5,418 nucleotides of DNA from Deltaproteobacteria bacterium (GCA_947494865.1 CANMAT010000338.1:1-5418), one strand, 5' to 3'; counted from the first letter of the stretch, positions 1 to 5,418 are shown. A program made the numbers and translations. Notes: generated by a model from the sequence alone, not told the origin.

Positions 1-108
1 ATCACCCACCGCAACGCCCACGAGGTGGCGCGGCGCATGGTGGCCCTCGAGGCCGCGCCGAGCCTGCTCAAGGTGCCCTCCGTGGCCATCGCCGCCAGGC
101 GCGGCTGA
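1..108 (+). CDS. C-terminal end of an unidentified protein (5' truncated)
   Basis: Frame 1 is open from the window edge to a TGA at 106-108 and gives 35 residues ending in VAIAARRG. All sense codons end in G or C, which matches the coding signature of the other genes here and argues for a real gene tail rather than chance. The visible part contains a helix-like stretch (HEVARRMVALEAAP) followed by a short hydrophobic strand (VPSVAIAA), but no diagnostic motif, so I do not assign a family. It converges on the kinase gene with a 19-base gap, and I see no convincing hairpin terminator between them. The start lies outside the window. Confidence 0.7.
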   Translation: MTHRNAHEVARRMVALEAAPSLLKVPSVAIAARRG

Positions 109-127
109 GCCTCTTCTCTCCGCTGCG

Positions 128-2116
128 CTAGGCGTGAAACCGTGAGCCCAGCATGAAGGCCAGGGCGCACAGGGCGAACACCAGCGCGGCCCGCAGCACC
201 ACCTCGCGCGCCGACGCGCGGCCTCGCACCACCTGAACCGACGCGGGCGACGGCCGCAGCGAGCGCACCACCACGTCGGCGTTGGCCTTCGGCGGAATCG
301 ACCGCTGCAGCCCCACGCGCGCGAGCTCCTTCGGGGCCTCGACGGGGCGCGCCGATGCGTCTTCGACGGGCCTGGCCGCGGGCGCGGGCGTCGACGCGGG
401 CGCGGGCGTGCGCCCCCGCAGGGCCGCGGCGGGAACGGTTCGATCGGGGTCGCTCGCGCGCGGCGGGCCGAAGAACGCACCGTGCCGCGGCGGCGACGGC
501 GAGGTGCGCTCGCCGGCCTCTTCGCCGGGGATCGACGCGGCCCGCGAGCCGCCCGGCGTGACCGTGGCGATGCCCGGCGCGCGCGGCGGCGCGGGCGTAA
601 ACCCGCTGCGCGCGCGCGTCTCGACGCCGCGCACGGGCGTAGGGCTGCCGGGGCCCCACGAGGCCCGCGCGGGGGGCGGCGACCGCGGCGGCGCGTACGA
701 CTCGCTCGGGAGGGGCGTCGGCGCGCTCGCGATGAGCGACGGCCGCGCGACGCCGCAGGCGGCCTGGAGCTCTCGCGCGAGCTCCGAGCCCGACTGAAAG
801 CGGTCGGCGATGTTCGACGCGCAGGCCTTGGCGAACCAGGCGTCGAAGGCCGGCGGCGCCGCGGGGTTGAGCGACGAGGGCACGGGCGGCGGGTTGAGGC
901 ACACCTGCTTCACGAGGTCGCCGAGGGAGGTGGCGCTGTAGGGGAGCTTCGCGGTCATGGCGACGAAGGCGCAGGCCGCGAGGCCCCAGAGGTCGGTGTG
1001 CTTGTCGGCCACGCCGCTCGCGAGGAGCTGCTCGGGGCTCATGAACGCAGGCGTGCCCAGGAGCACGCCGCGCGCGGTGGGCCTGCGCAGCGGCGAGGGC
1101 GTGAGGCCCGCCTCCACCTCGATGGGGACGGAGGTCTCGAGGAGCACCTTCGCGACGCCGAAATCGACGAGCTTCACGTGCCACGGCGCGTCGCCCTCGG
1201 CGGCGTCGTCGTCGGGGATGAGCATGATGTTGTCGGGCTTCACGTCGCGGTGAATCACGCCGACCTTGTGGGCGCGCTCGAGGGCCTGCGCGGCCTGCGA
1301 GATCACCGTGGCCACGCCCTGCGGGGTGAGCGCGCCGTCCTTCTCGATCACGTCGGTGAGGCTTCGGCCCTCGAGGTACTCCATCACCAGGTAGGGGAGG
1401 CCCCCGGGCGTGACGCCGTAGTCGTACACGTGCACCGCGTAGCGCGACTGGAGCCGCGCCATGACCCGCGCCTCGGTCTCGAAGCGCGACATCGAGTCGG
1501 TGTCCTTGGTGTACTCGGGGCGAATGAACTTGATGGCCACGCGCGTGCCGAGGGTGGTGTGCAGGCCCTCCCACACGGTGCCCATGCCGCCCGACGCGAT
1601 GGGGCGCAGCACCTTGTATTTGCCGCCCACGATCTTGTTCGCGAGGGTGGCCTGCGAGGGGCTCTCGGGCTCTACCTTGGTGACCTCGTTGAGGGCTTCG
1701 AAGCCCTCGCCCGGTCGCGTGGCGGCGATGCCGTACTTCCTTCGCGTGGCGAGGCCGCGGGCCGCGGCGGTGAGCCGGTCTTCGAAGTCGGTGAGGTTGA
1801 TGGGCTTGGCGATGTAGTCGTCGGCGCCGGCTTCGAAGGCCGCGATCACGTCGTTCTTCTGCACCTTGGGGGCGAGCAGGAGCACGTAGCGGTACGGGCG
1901 GTCGGTCTGCGAGCGGAGGGCGCGGCACACCTCGATGCCGTCCATGCCGGGCATCACCCAGTCGAGCACCACGATCTCGGGAGCGTCCTCGCTCTGGAGG
2001 ATCTCCCACGCCTCGAGGCCGTCGGCCGCGAGCACGGGCTCGTAGCCCCAGCGTTCGAGGTTTACGGCGAGCAGGCGGCGGGTGATCCGGTCATCGTCCG
2101 CCGCGAGGATGCGCAT
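128..2116 (-). CDS. Hybrid response-regulator receiver / Ser-Thr protein kinase with C-terminal membrane anchor
   Basis: Predicted 662-residue signalling protein joining a phosphorelay receiver to a eukaryotic-like Ser/Thr kinase. Residues 1-122 are a CheY-like receiver: acidic pair D7/D8, phospho-acceptor D52 (in VVLDWVMPGMDG) and K104 (in AKP). The conserved switch Thr/Ser is Ala82. Residues ~167-450 are a PknB-type kinase: glycine loop ASGGMGTV (174-181), K196 in VAIK, E215 of helix C, catalytic loop HRDVKPDN (D291), DFG at 318-320, and SPE at 360-362 in place of APE. The complete catalytic set suggests an active enzyme. About 44 residues separate the DFG Asp from the SPE Glu, longer than in classic PknB, with T339 and T347 as possible phosphosites. 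Residues ~456-635 are a Pro/Ala/Arg/Ser-rich linker, and ~639-657 form one hydrophobic segment ending five residues before the stop, so both domains should be cytoplasmic. The ATG at 2116 is preferred because the receiver starts directly there; in-frame TTG (2140) and GTG (2128) starts exist, but the codons between include GTA and GGT, unlike the gene body. It lies 105 bases downstream of the transpeptidase on the same strand. The input histidine kinase and the substrates are unknown. Confidence 0.93.
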   Translation of the reverse strand: MRILAADDDRITRRLLAVNLERWGYEPVLAADGLEAWEILQSEDAPEIVVLDWVMPGMDGIEVCRALRSQTDRPYRYVLLLAPKVQKNDVIAAFEAGADDYIAKPINLTDFEDRLTAAARGLATRRKYGIAATRPGEGFEALNEVTKVEPESPSQATLANKIVGGKYKVLRPIASGGMGTVWEGLHTTLGTRVAIKFIRPEYTKDTDSMSRFETEARVMARLQSRYAVHVYDYGVTPGGLPYLVMEYLEGRSLTDVIEKDGALTPQGVATVISQAAQALERAHKVGVIHRDVKPDNIMLIPDDDAAEGDAPWHVKLVDFGVAKVLLETSVPIEVEAGLTPSPLRRPTARGVLLGTPAFMSPEQLLASGVADKHTDLWGLAACAFVAMTAKLPYSATSLGDLVKQVCLNPPPVPSSLNPAAPPAFDAWFAKACASNIADRFQSGSELARELQAACGVARPSLIASAPTPLPSESYAPPRSPPPARASWGPGSPTPVRGVETRARSGFTPAPPRAPGIATVTPGGSRAASIPGEEAGERTSPSPPRHGAFFGPPRASDPDRTVPAAALRGRTPAPASTPAPAARPVEDASARPVEAPKELARVGLQRSIPPKANADVVVRSLRPSPASVQVVRGRASAREVVLRAALVFALCALAFMLGSRFHA

Positions 2117-2221
2117 CCGGTTGGTCACACCTACCAACAACGGCGCAGGTCGTGCGGGCCTTGAGCGCCCCGAAGACGAATCCTCGCGGCGGCGAAGTTC
2201 CGTGGGAAAACCCGTAGGAGC
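2117..2221. other. Gap between transpeptidase stop and kinase start
   Basis: These 105 bases lie between two genes on the minus strand. They hold the candidate ECF-type promoter and the nonamer CACGGAACT shared with the region upstream of the transpeptidase. A small GGG-AAAA-CCC dyad is present at about 2205-2214, but its stem is too short, and it has no T-run, for a convincing terminator. Co-transcription of the two genes is therefore possible but not shown. Confidence 0.5.
2173..2201 (-). promoter_or_regulatory. Candidate ECF-sigma-type promoter for the kinase gene
   Basis: Read on the minus strand, GGAACTT (2195-2201) is followed after 16 bases by CGTCTT (2173-2178). This resembles the GGAAC(TT) ... 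GTC/CGTC pattern of extracytoplasmic-function sigma factor promoters, although the gap is one or two bases longer than in well-known examples. Transcription would begin roughly 50 bases before the ATG at 2116. It lies inside the 105-base gap between the transpeptidase stop and the kinase start. The motif is short and could occur by chance; read-through from the transpeptidase gene is an equally reasonable alternative. Confidence 0.3.
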
Positions 2222-3940
2222 TCAGTGCGTGGGCACGTGCGCGGGGCCGCCGCGCTCGCCGAGGTTCTGCTCGTCGTAGTGCACGTACACCCGCGTCCCG
2301 GGCGCCGCGGCGGTGGCGTAGGCGCCGTGCTGCCCGGGCACGAGGCGCGGCTCGCTCCACCCGAAGACCCAGCGCGCGTCGGGGGGCGAGAGGTTCACGC
2401 AGCCGTGCGAGTGCATCATGCCGAAGCCGTTGTGCCAGAAGGCTCCGTGGAGGGCGAACGACTGTTCGAAGTACATCACCCAGGGCACGTCTTCGATGCT
2501 GTAGGGGCCGTCGTTGCTGTTGCCGTCCATCGTGGTGGCCACGTGCTTCGACTGGATGCGAAAGGCCCCCTGAATGGTCTCGTAGTTGTCGGTGGCGCTG
2601 CCCCTGCGACGGAGCCCCGACGAGACCACGGTGACGTACACGGGCGTGGTGCCCTGGTACGCCACGAGCGACTGGTGATCGAGGTTCACGTCGATCCACT
2701 TCTCGCCGGGCGCGAGGTCGGCGGGCGGGTCGTGGGCGGTGATCACCCGCACGTTGCGCGATCGCACGAAGAGCCCGTCGGCCGTGCGGTAGTAGTCGTC
2801 GGCGCCGATGCGCACCGCGGGGTCGCCGGTGAGCTGAAAGAACGTGAGCCGCGGCGCGCGCCCCGTGGCGCGCATGGCGGTGCCCACCTGCGTGTACGTG
2901 GGGGTCACGGCGCTGATGGCGAAGGCCGCGGGGAGGTGCGACGCGCCCTCGAGGGCCACGCCCTGAAACTGGTTGAGGTTGCGCAGCGTCGACACCGTGC
3001 TCGTGCGCACGAAGCCGCCGGTCTGCGTGTGCCAGTAGTTGCCCCCCGATGAGGCGCGCACCTCGCGGTCGAGCGACACGTACATGCGCGAGAGCATCCG
3101 GCGCAGGAGCGGCGAGCCCGGCTCGCCCGCGAGCTCCTCGATGCGCACGCCCGTGTCTGCGGGAGCGCCCGCGTCGCCCGACGGCGCGGCCACCGCGAGC
3201 GGGCCGGGGGCCACGGCGGCGTCGTCGTCGGGCGCCGAGGCGTCGCTCGCGACGGGCTGTGCGGGCACGCGGTCGGCGAAGCGCTCGGGCTCGACGAGGC
3301 GCTCGTCGTCGAGCGACGGGAGGTTGCGGTACATGGCCGACGGGCGCGTGGTGATGCCGTAGAGGAAGGGCATCGCCGCGCCGAGGTCGGCCTGCGCGGG
3401 GAAGCGCCGCGCGCCCAGCGTGGCCGTGAACGCGGCGAGGTAACCTACGCAGACGTAACCTCCGCCCTCGACCTGCCACCAGCCCGCGCCGGAGACGTCG
3501 CGGCGCGCGGGGCAGCCGTCGTTGCCGAGGGGGCCGCGCAGGGCCACCACGCGGCCGCCGGCGCGCACGTAGCCGATCCAGCGGGCGTTGCCGTTGGGCG
3601 CCTCGACGACGCCCGTGCGGAGGGCGAGCGCGGTGATGGTGGGGCGGTTGTCGACGACGGCCGCGTCGGGCGCGGCGCTCGCGTCGACGGAGGCGTCGGA
3701 GGGCGCCGCGGCGTCGGGGGGCGGGGCGGCGGCCTCGGGCGCGCTCGCGTCGGCGAGGGGCGCGCTCGCGTCGTCGGGGGGGAGGCCCACGGCGGGGGAG
3801 GCCGCGTCGAGGTCGGCGTCGGGGGCGGCCTCCGTCGAGGCCTCGCGGCCGAGGGCTGCGTTGCGAAGCTCGTCGAGCCGCGCGCACGAACACATCGCGA
3901 GGAGCGCGAGACCCGACACGACGAAGGAAGCGTTGCGCAT
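2222..3940 (-). CDS. L,D-transpeptidase (YkuD family), putative lipoprotein with SH3-like region
   Basis: Predicted 572-residue exported enzyme of the YkuD family, which forms 3-3 peptidoglycan cross-links or attaches proteins to peptidoglycan through a catalytic Cys. The YkuD domain spans ~412-545, with H498 (in LHGAFWHN) and the hallmark SHGCVNLS containing H512 and nucleophile C514. The start at 3940 is supported by AGGAG seven bases upstream and by the signal peptide that follows: R2, a hydrophobic run at 6-16, then C17 and C19. A lipoprotein is likely, but neither Cys has an ideal lipobox (Met at -1 of C17; Met at -3 of C19). Residues ~34-97 and ~231-262 are Ala/Asp/Pro/Ser-rich linkers, a common style in Polyangia secreted proteins. 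Residues ~100-168 look like a bacterial SH3 domain, with C143 and C164 as a possible disulfide. Residues ~287-319 and ~365-400 are two copies of a small module of the form Y-x-T-x-x-G-x-FVR. Much longer reading frames run upstream of 3940 on this strand, but they have no signal-peptide logic and overlap the divergent gene. The activity is confident; which reaction it performs in the cell is not determined. Confidence 0.95.
   Translation of the reverse strand: MRNASFVVSGLALLAMCSCARLDELRNAALGREASTEAAPDADLDAASPAVGLPPDDASAPLADASAPEAAAPPPDAAAPSDASVDASAAPDAAVVDNRPTITALALRTGVVEAPNGNARWIGYVRAGGRVVALRGPLGNDGCPARRDVSGAGWWQVEGGGYVCVGYLAAFTATLGARRFPAQADLGAAMPFLYGITTRPSAMYRNLPSLDDERLVEPERFADRVPAQPVASDASAPDDDAAVAPGPLAVAAPSGDAGAPADTGVRIEELAGEPGSPLLRRMLSRMYVSLDREVRASSGGNYWHTQTGGFVRTSTVSTLRNLNQFQGVALEGASHLPAAFAISAVTPTYTQVGTAMRATGRAPRLTFFQLTGDPAVRIGADDYYRTADGLFVRSRNVRVITAHDPPADLAPGEKWIDVNLDHQSLVAYQGTTPVYVTVVSSGLRRRGSATDNYETIQGAFRIQSKHVATTMDGNSNDGPYSIEDVPWVMYFEQSFALHGAFWHNGFGMMHSHGCVNLSPPDARWVFGWSEPRLVPGQHGAYATAAAPGTRVYVHYDEQNLGERGGPAHVPTH
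3155..3250 (-). repeat. Second Ala/Asp/Pro-rich linker within the transpeptidase gene
   Basis: Encodes residues ~231-262, made almost entirely of A, D, P, S, G and V (for example ASDASAPDDDAAVAP). It separates the SH3-like part from the duplicated module and catalytic domain. It is compositionally biased rather than an exact repeat, and is probably a flexible, acidic periplasmic spacer. Confidence 0.6.
3650..3841 (-). repeat. Low-complexity region encoding the first Ala/Asp/Ser/Pro linker
   Basis: Encodes residues ~34-97 of the transpeptidase, rich in DASA, DAAAP and SDASVDAS. At DNA level the 12-mer GCGCTCGCGTCG (+ strand) occurs three times, at 3675-3686, 3741-3752 and 3762-3773, so the tract may change length by slippage or recombination. 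The role is presumably a flexible tether between the membrane-proximal Cys and the SH3-like domain. Confidence 0.65.
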
Positions 3941-3947
3941 ACGTTGG

Positions 3948-3953
3948 CTCCTG
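3948..3953 (-). promoter_or_regulatory. Shine-Dalgarno of the transpeptidase gene
   Basis: On the minus strand CAGGAG lies seven bases upstream of the ATG at 3938-3940. It is the best ribosome binding site in the window and fixes the transpeptidase start at 3940, rejecting the much longer open frames that extend to about 4780-4793. Confidence 0.8.
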
Positions 3954-3990
3954 AAGGGCTCCCGCGCAGGCGAGTAGCCCGGCGGGGGTG

Positions 3991-4007
3991 ACGGAATCCA
4001 GTTCCGT
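3991..4007. promoter_or_regulatory. 17-base inverted repeat, candidate operator or hairpin
   Basis: ACGGAA, a five-base spacer TCCAG, then TTCCGT: perfect six-base arms centred 59 bases upstream of the transpeptidase start. It could be a dimeric regulator binding site or a small hairpin in the leader. The arms do not extend further. The overlapping nonamer CACGGAACT (minus strand, 4000-4008) also occurs upstream of the kinase gene at 2196-2204, which hints at a shared element, but the motif is short. Confidence 0.35.
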
Positions 4008-4134
4008 GCGAAGGCTCTCGTATGCGAAGCGTGCGCCGTTGCACAAGGGCACCCCCGCCATCGCAACGTGTCGCGCTGTAGATCGCGTGATAGAAGCGTC
4101 GCTACCGCGCGTTCGACGAACGGCGGACGACGTG

Positions 4135-5418
4135 ATGCAGCGCGGCTTCTTCGACACGCACCGGTGGCCACGGAGCCTCGCCCTCGCGATGGGGGCCTCG
4201 CTCGCGCTCCACGGCCTGGTGCTCGTCGCGCAGCTTCGCCTCCCGGCTTCGATCGTTCCGCGCGTCGACCTCGCGGTGAACCACGCCGTCGAGCTCGGGA
4301 TCGACGAGGCGCGGCCCGGCCCCGAGGCGCCGCCGACGCCGCCCCCGACGCCCGCGATCGAGGAGCCTCCCGCGCCCCCTCCCCCTCCGCCGCCGAGGGC
4401 GGCGCGACCGCGCGCGCCGCGGCCCGTCGCGCCGCCACGGTCTGAGCCGCCGACGCCCGAGAACGCGACGCTCGAGCCCGCCCGCGACGACGCCGCGACG
4501 ACGCTCGACGAGGCCGCCGTGGCCGCCCTCGACGACGCGGGCGCCGACGTGACCGAGGAGTCGGCGATGGCCGCCCTCGACGACGCCGGGATCGAGGTGA
4601 CCGACGCGTCGGCGATGGCGCTCGCCGACGCGGCCGTCGACGCGGGGCCGCGCGGCGTGCCGGGCATCGCGGGCGAGGCGGGGGCGCTGGCGGCGGCGAT
4701 TCCCGCGGGCTCGGTGGTGACGCTGCTGCTGCGCACCGACCGCATTCGTCGCAACCCCAACGGGCCGCGCGTGAGCGCACTCTTGCGCGGCATCCGCGAC
4801 TGGCGTCAGGTGCTCGACGGCACCGAGCTCGACCCCGTCGAAGACTTCAACATGGTGCTCATCGCGAGCGCCGACCCCTTCGGCACGCCCGACGATCCGC
4901 CCGACCTCAGCGTGATCGTTCGCACGCGCGGGCCGCGGGGCTTTCTGCGCGCGTCGATCGAGCAGATGGCGGGCGCGCGCGCCGCGTCGCGGGGGCCCGT
5001 CGAGCTGCCCGACGGCGGCTCGGACCCGAGCGGCACGCTGCGCGACCACTTCGCCCGCCGCGACGCCGGCGCGCTCCCGAGGCCCGCGCGCCCCGTATGG
5101 CGGCGTCAGGGCGGCGCCGAGGTGGCCACCGTCGATCGGTACATGGGCCCGCACGCCGTGGTGCTCCTCGGCGACGACCTCGCGGCCATCGCGGCGCCCG
5201 CGCGCGTGCCGCAGCTCCTCGCGGTGCTCGGCGCGCGCACCGCGGCCGCGACGTCGAGCGAGCGCGACGACACGCTGCTCGCCGTGCTGCAGGCCGATGG
5301 GCTGCGCAACCTGCTCTCGCTGCCGGGGCGGGCCACGATGATACCCGCGCGCGCGGAGGTGGCCCTCTACGAGACGCGCGCGGGGGGCGCGGCCGACGGC
5401 GGGGCGTCGCTGCTCGCC
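4135..5418 (+). CDS. TonB-like, membrane-anchored proline-rich protein with uncharacterised C-terminal domain (3' truncated)
   Basis: The frame is open from ATG at 4135 to the window edge, giving 428 residues without a stop. Residues 1-13 are short and Arg-containing, and ~14-34 form one hydrophobic segment (LALAMGASLALHGLVLVAQL) like the N-terminal anchor of TonB-type proteins, predicting a periplasmic body. Residues ~63-108 are strongly Pro-rich with Arg (APPTPPPTP, then PPPPPPPRAARPRAPRP), similar to the spacer of TonB. Residues 130-161 are two copies of a 16-residue repeat (AALDD-AG--VT--SAM) followed by a decayed third. From ~183 a globular region begins (IPAGSVVTLLLRTDRIR), including RDWRQVLDGTELDPVEDFNMVLIASADP. 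I recall broadly similar unnamed domains in Myxococcota TonB-like proteins but know no function. No canonical TonB C-terminal domain is visible in the part present. The start is supported by loss of third-position G/C upstream; an adjacent GTG at 4132 is an equal alternative, and the Shine-Dalgarno is weak. Transcribed divergently from the transpeptidase, consistent with an envelope role. Confidence 0.82.
   Translation, partial: MQRGFFDTHRWPRSLALAMGASLALHGLVLVAQLRLPASIVPRVDLAVNHAVELGIDEARPGPEAPPTPPPTPAIEEPPAPPPPPPPRAARPRAPRPVAPPRSEPPTPENATLEPARDDAATTLDEAAVAALDDAGADVTEESAMAALDDAGIEVTDASAMALADAAVDAGPRGVPGIAGEAGALAAAIPAGSVVTLLLRTDRIRRNPNGPRVSALLRGIRDWRQVLDGTELDPVEDFNMVLIASADPFGTPDDPPDLSVIVRTRGPRGFLRASIEQMAGARAASRGPVELPDGGSDPSGTLRDHFARRDAGALPRPARPVWRRQGGAEVATVDRYMGPHAVVLLGDDLAAIAAPARVPQLLAVLGARTAAATSSERDDTLLAVLQADGLRNLLSLPGRATMIPARAEVALYETRAGGAADGGASLLA
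4522..4617 (+). repeat. Two tandem 48-base units encoding a 16-residue repeat
   Basis: Unit 1 (4522-4569) and unit 2 (4570-4617) both begin GCCGCCCTCGACGACGC and end TCGGCGATG, and encode AALDDAGADVTEESAM and AALDDAGIEVTDASAM. A degenerate third unit follows at 4618-4647 (ALADAAVDAG). The units differ mostly in the middle, so this is an older duplication, in frame, within the periplasmic stalk of the TonB-like protein. Confidence 0.85.

Larger units (their letters stand above)
3941..4134. promoter_or_regulatory. Divergent intergenic region between transpeptidase and TonB-like genes
   Basis: These 194 bases separate two genes transcribed away from each other, so promoters for both should lie here. 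Although one + strand frame is open throughout, the codons just upstream of 4132 (such as ATA, GAA, CTA, GTT, CGA) lose the G/C third-position bias, which supports a non-coding reading. I see no strong sigma-70 boxes on either strand. The recognisable elements are the transpeptidase Shine-Dalgarno and a 17-base dyad at 3991-4007. Confidence 0.6.

Noticed and set aside
482..2164. 560-codon open frame on the plus strand
   Set aside because: Antisense shadow of the receiver-kinase gene. The His/Gly/Arg/Glu-rich translation shows no domain, while the opposite strand carries intact receiver and kinase motifs.
2199..2217. GGG-AAAA-CCC dyad as a terminator after the transpeptidase gene
   Set aside because: Only three G-C pairs (two further wobbles on the plus strand), no T-run, and it would pair less well on the transcribed minus strand.
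2225..3052. 275-codon plus-strand open frame rich in His, Val and Gly
   Set aside because: Antisense to the conserved catalytic part of the transpeptidase. Its composition reflects reading the reverse complement of a GC-biased gene.
3675..3773. Three copies of a 12-mer resembling a CRISPR or iteron array
   Set aside because: Copies are unevenly spaced and lie inside coding sequence, where they encode the Ala/Asp/Ser linker. Low-complexity protein coding explains them.
4039..4134. Upstream GTG or TTG starts for the TonB-like gene
   Set aside because: The frame is open, but codons here lose the strong G/C third-position bias, no Shine-Dalgarno precedes them, and the membrane anchor fits best close to the N-terminus from 4132/4135.
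3941..4780. N-terminal extension of the transpeptidase to give 852 residues
   Set aside because: The extra 280 residues are Arg/Ala/Pro-rich and antisense to the divergent TonB-like gene. The ATG at 3940 has a Shine-Dalgarno and is followed by a signal peptide.
2091..4793. 900-codon open frame on the minus strand
   Set aside because: It is in a different frame from the transpeptidase, is dominated by Arg, Ala, Pro and Gly with no domains, and spans three gene boundaries. It is a product of very high GC content.
4102..5154. 350-codon minus-strand open frame
   Set aside because: Antisense to the TonB-like gene, which has a membrane segment, proline stalk and coherent repeat. The antisense translation is Arg/His/Gly-rich without structure.

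Overview
This is a very GC-rich window (nearly every codon in the real genes ends in G or C) with features typical of Myxococcota, most likely the Polyangia. They are a receiver/Ser-Thr kinase fusion, a putative envelope-anchored L,D-transpeptidase carrying Ala/Asp/Pro/Ser-rich linkers, and a TonB-like proline-rich protein with a single membrane segment. The assignment rests on protein style and base composition, not on a marker gene. GC content this high produces many long antisense and out-of-frame shadow ORFs; these were discounted.

Layout from left to right: (1) 1-108, + strand: the last 35 codons of a gene that begins outside the window and whose family is not recognisable. (2) 128-2116, - strand: a 662-residue protein with an N-terminal response-regulator receiver domain, a PknB-type Ser/Thr kinase domain, a long Pro/Ala/Arg-rich linker and one C-terminal membrane segment. 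It converges on gene 1 with a 19-base gap. (3) 2222-3940, - strand: a 572-residue YkuD-family L,D-transpeptidase with a signal peptide that looks lipoprotein-like, two Ala/Asp linkers, an SH3-like region and a duplicated small module before the catalytic domain. (4) 3941-4134: a 194-base divergent intergenic region with a good Shine-Dalgarno for gene 3 and a 17-base dyad. (5) 4135 to the window end, + strand: at least 428 residues of a TonB-like, inner-membrane-anchored, proline-rich protein with a tandem 16-residue repeat and a C-terminal domain I cannot assign to a named family.

Functionally the window looks like an envelope neighbourhood. It has a peptidoglycan cross-linking enzyme, a divergently transcribed protein expected to reach into the periplasm, and, downstream of the transpeptidase on the same strand, a membrane-tethered phosphorelay/Ser-Thr kinase hybrid. 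Whether the kinase regulates the other two is inference from position only. No CRISPR array, insertion sequence, phage gene, tRNA, rRNA or recognisable defence system is present. The most unusual points are the kinase fusion with an altered receiver switch residue, the duplicated module in the transpeptidase, and the uncharacterised domain of the TonB-like protein.
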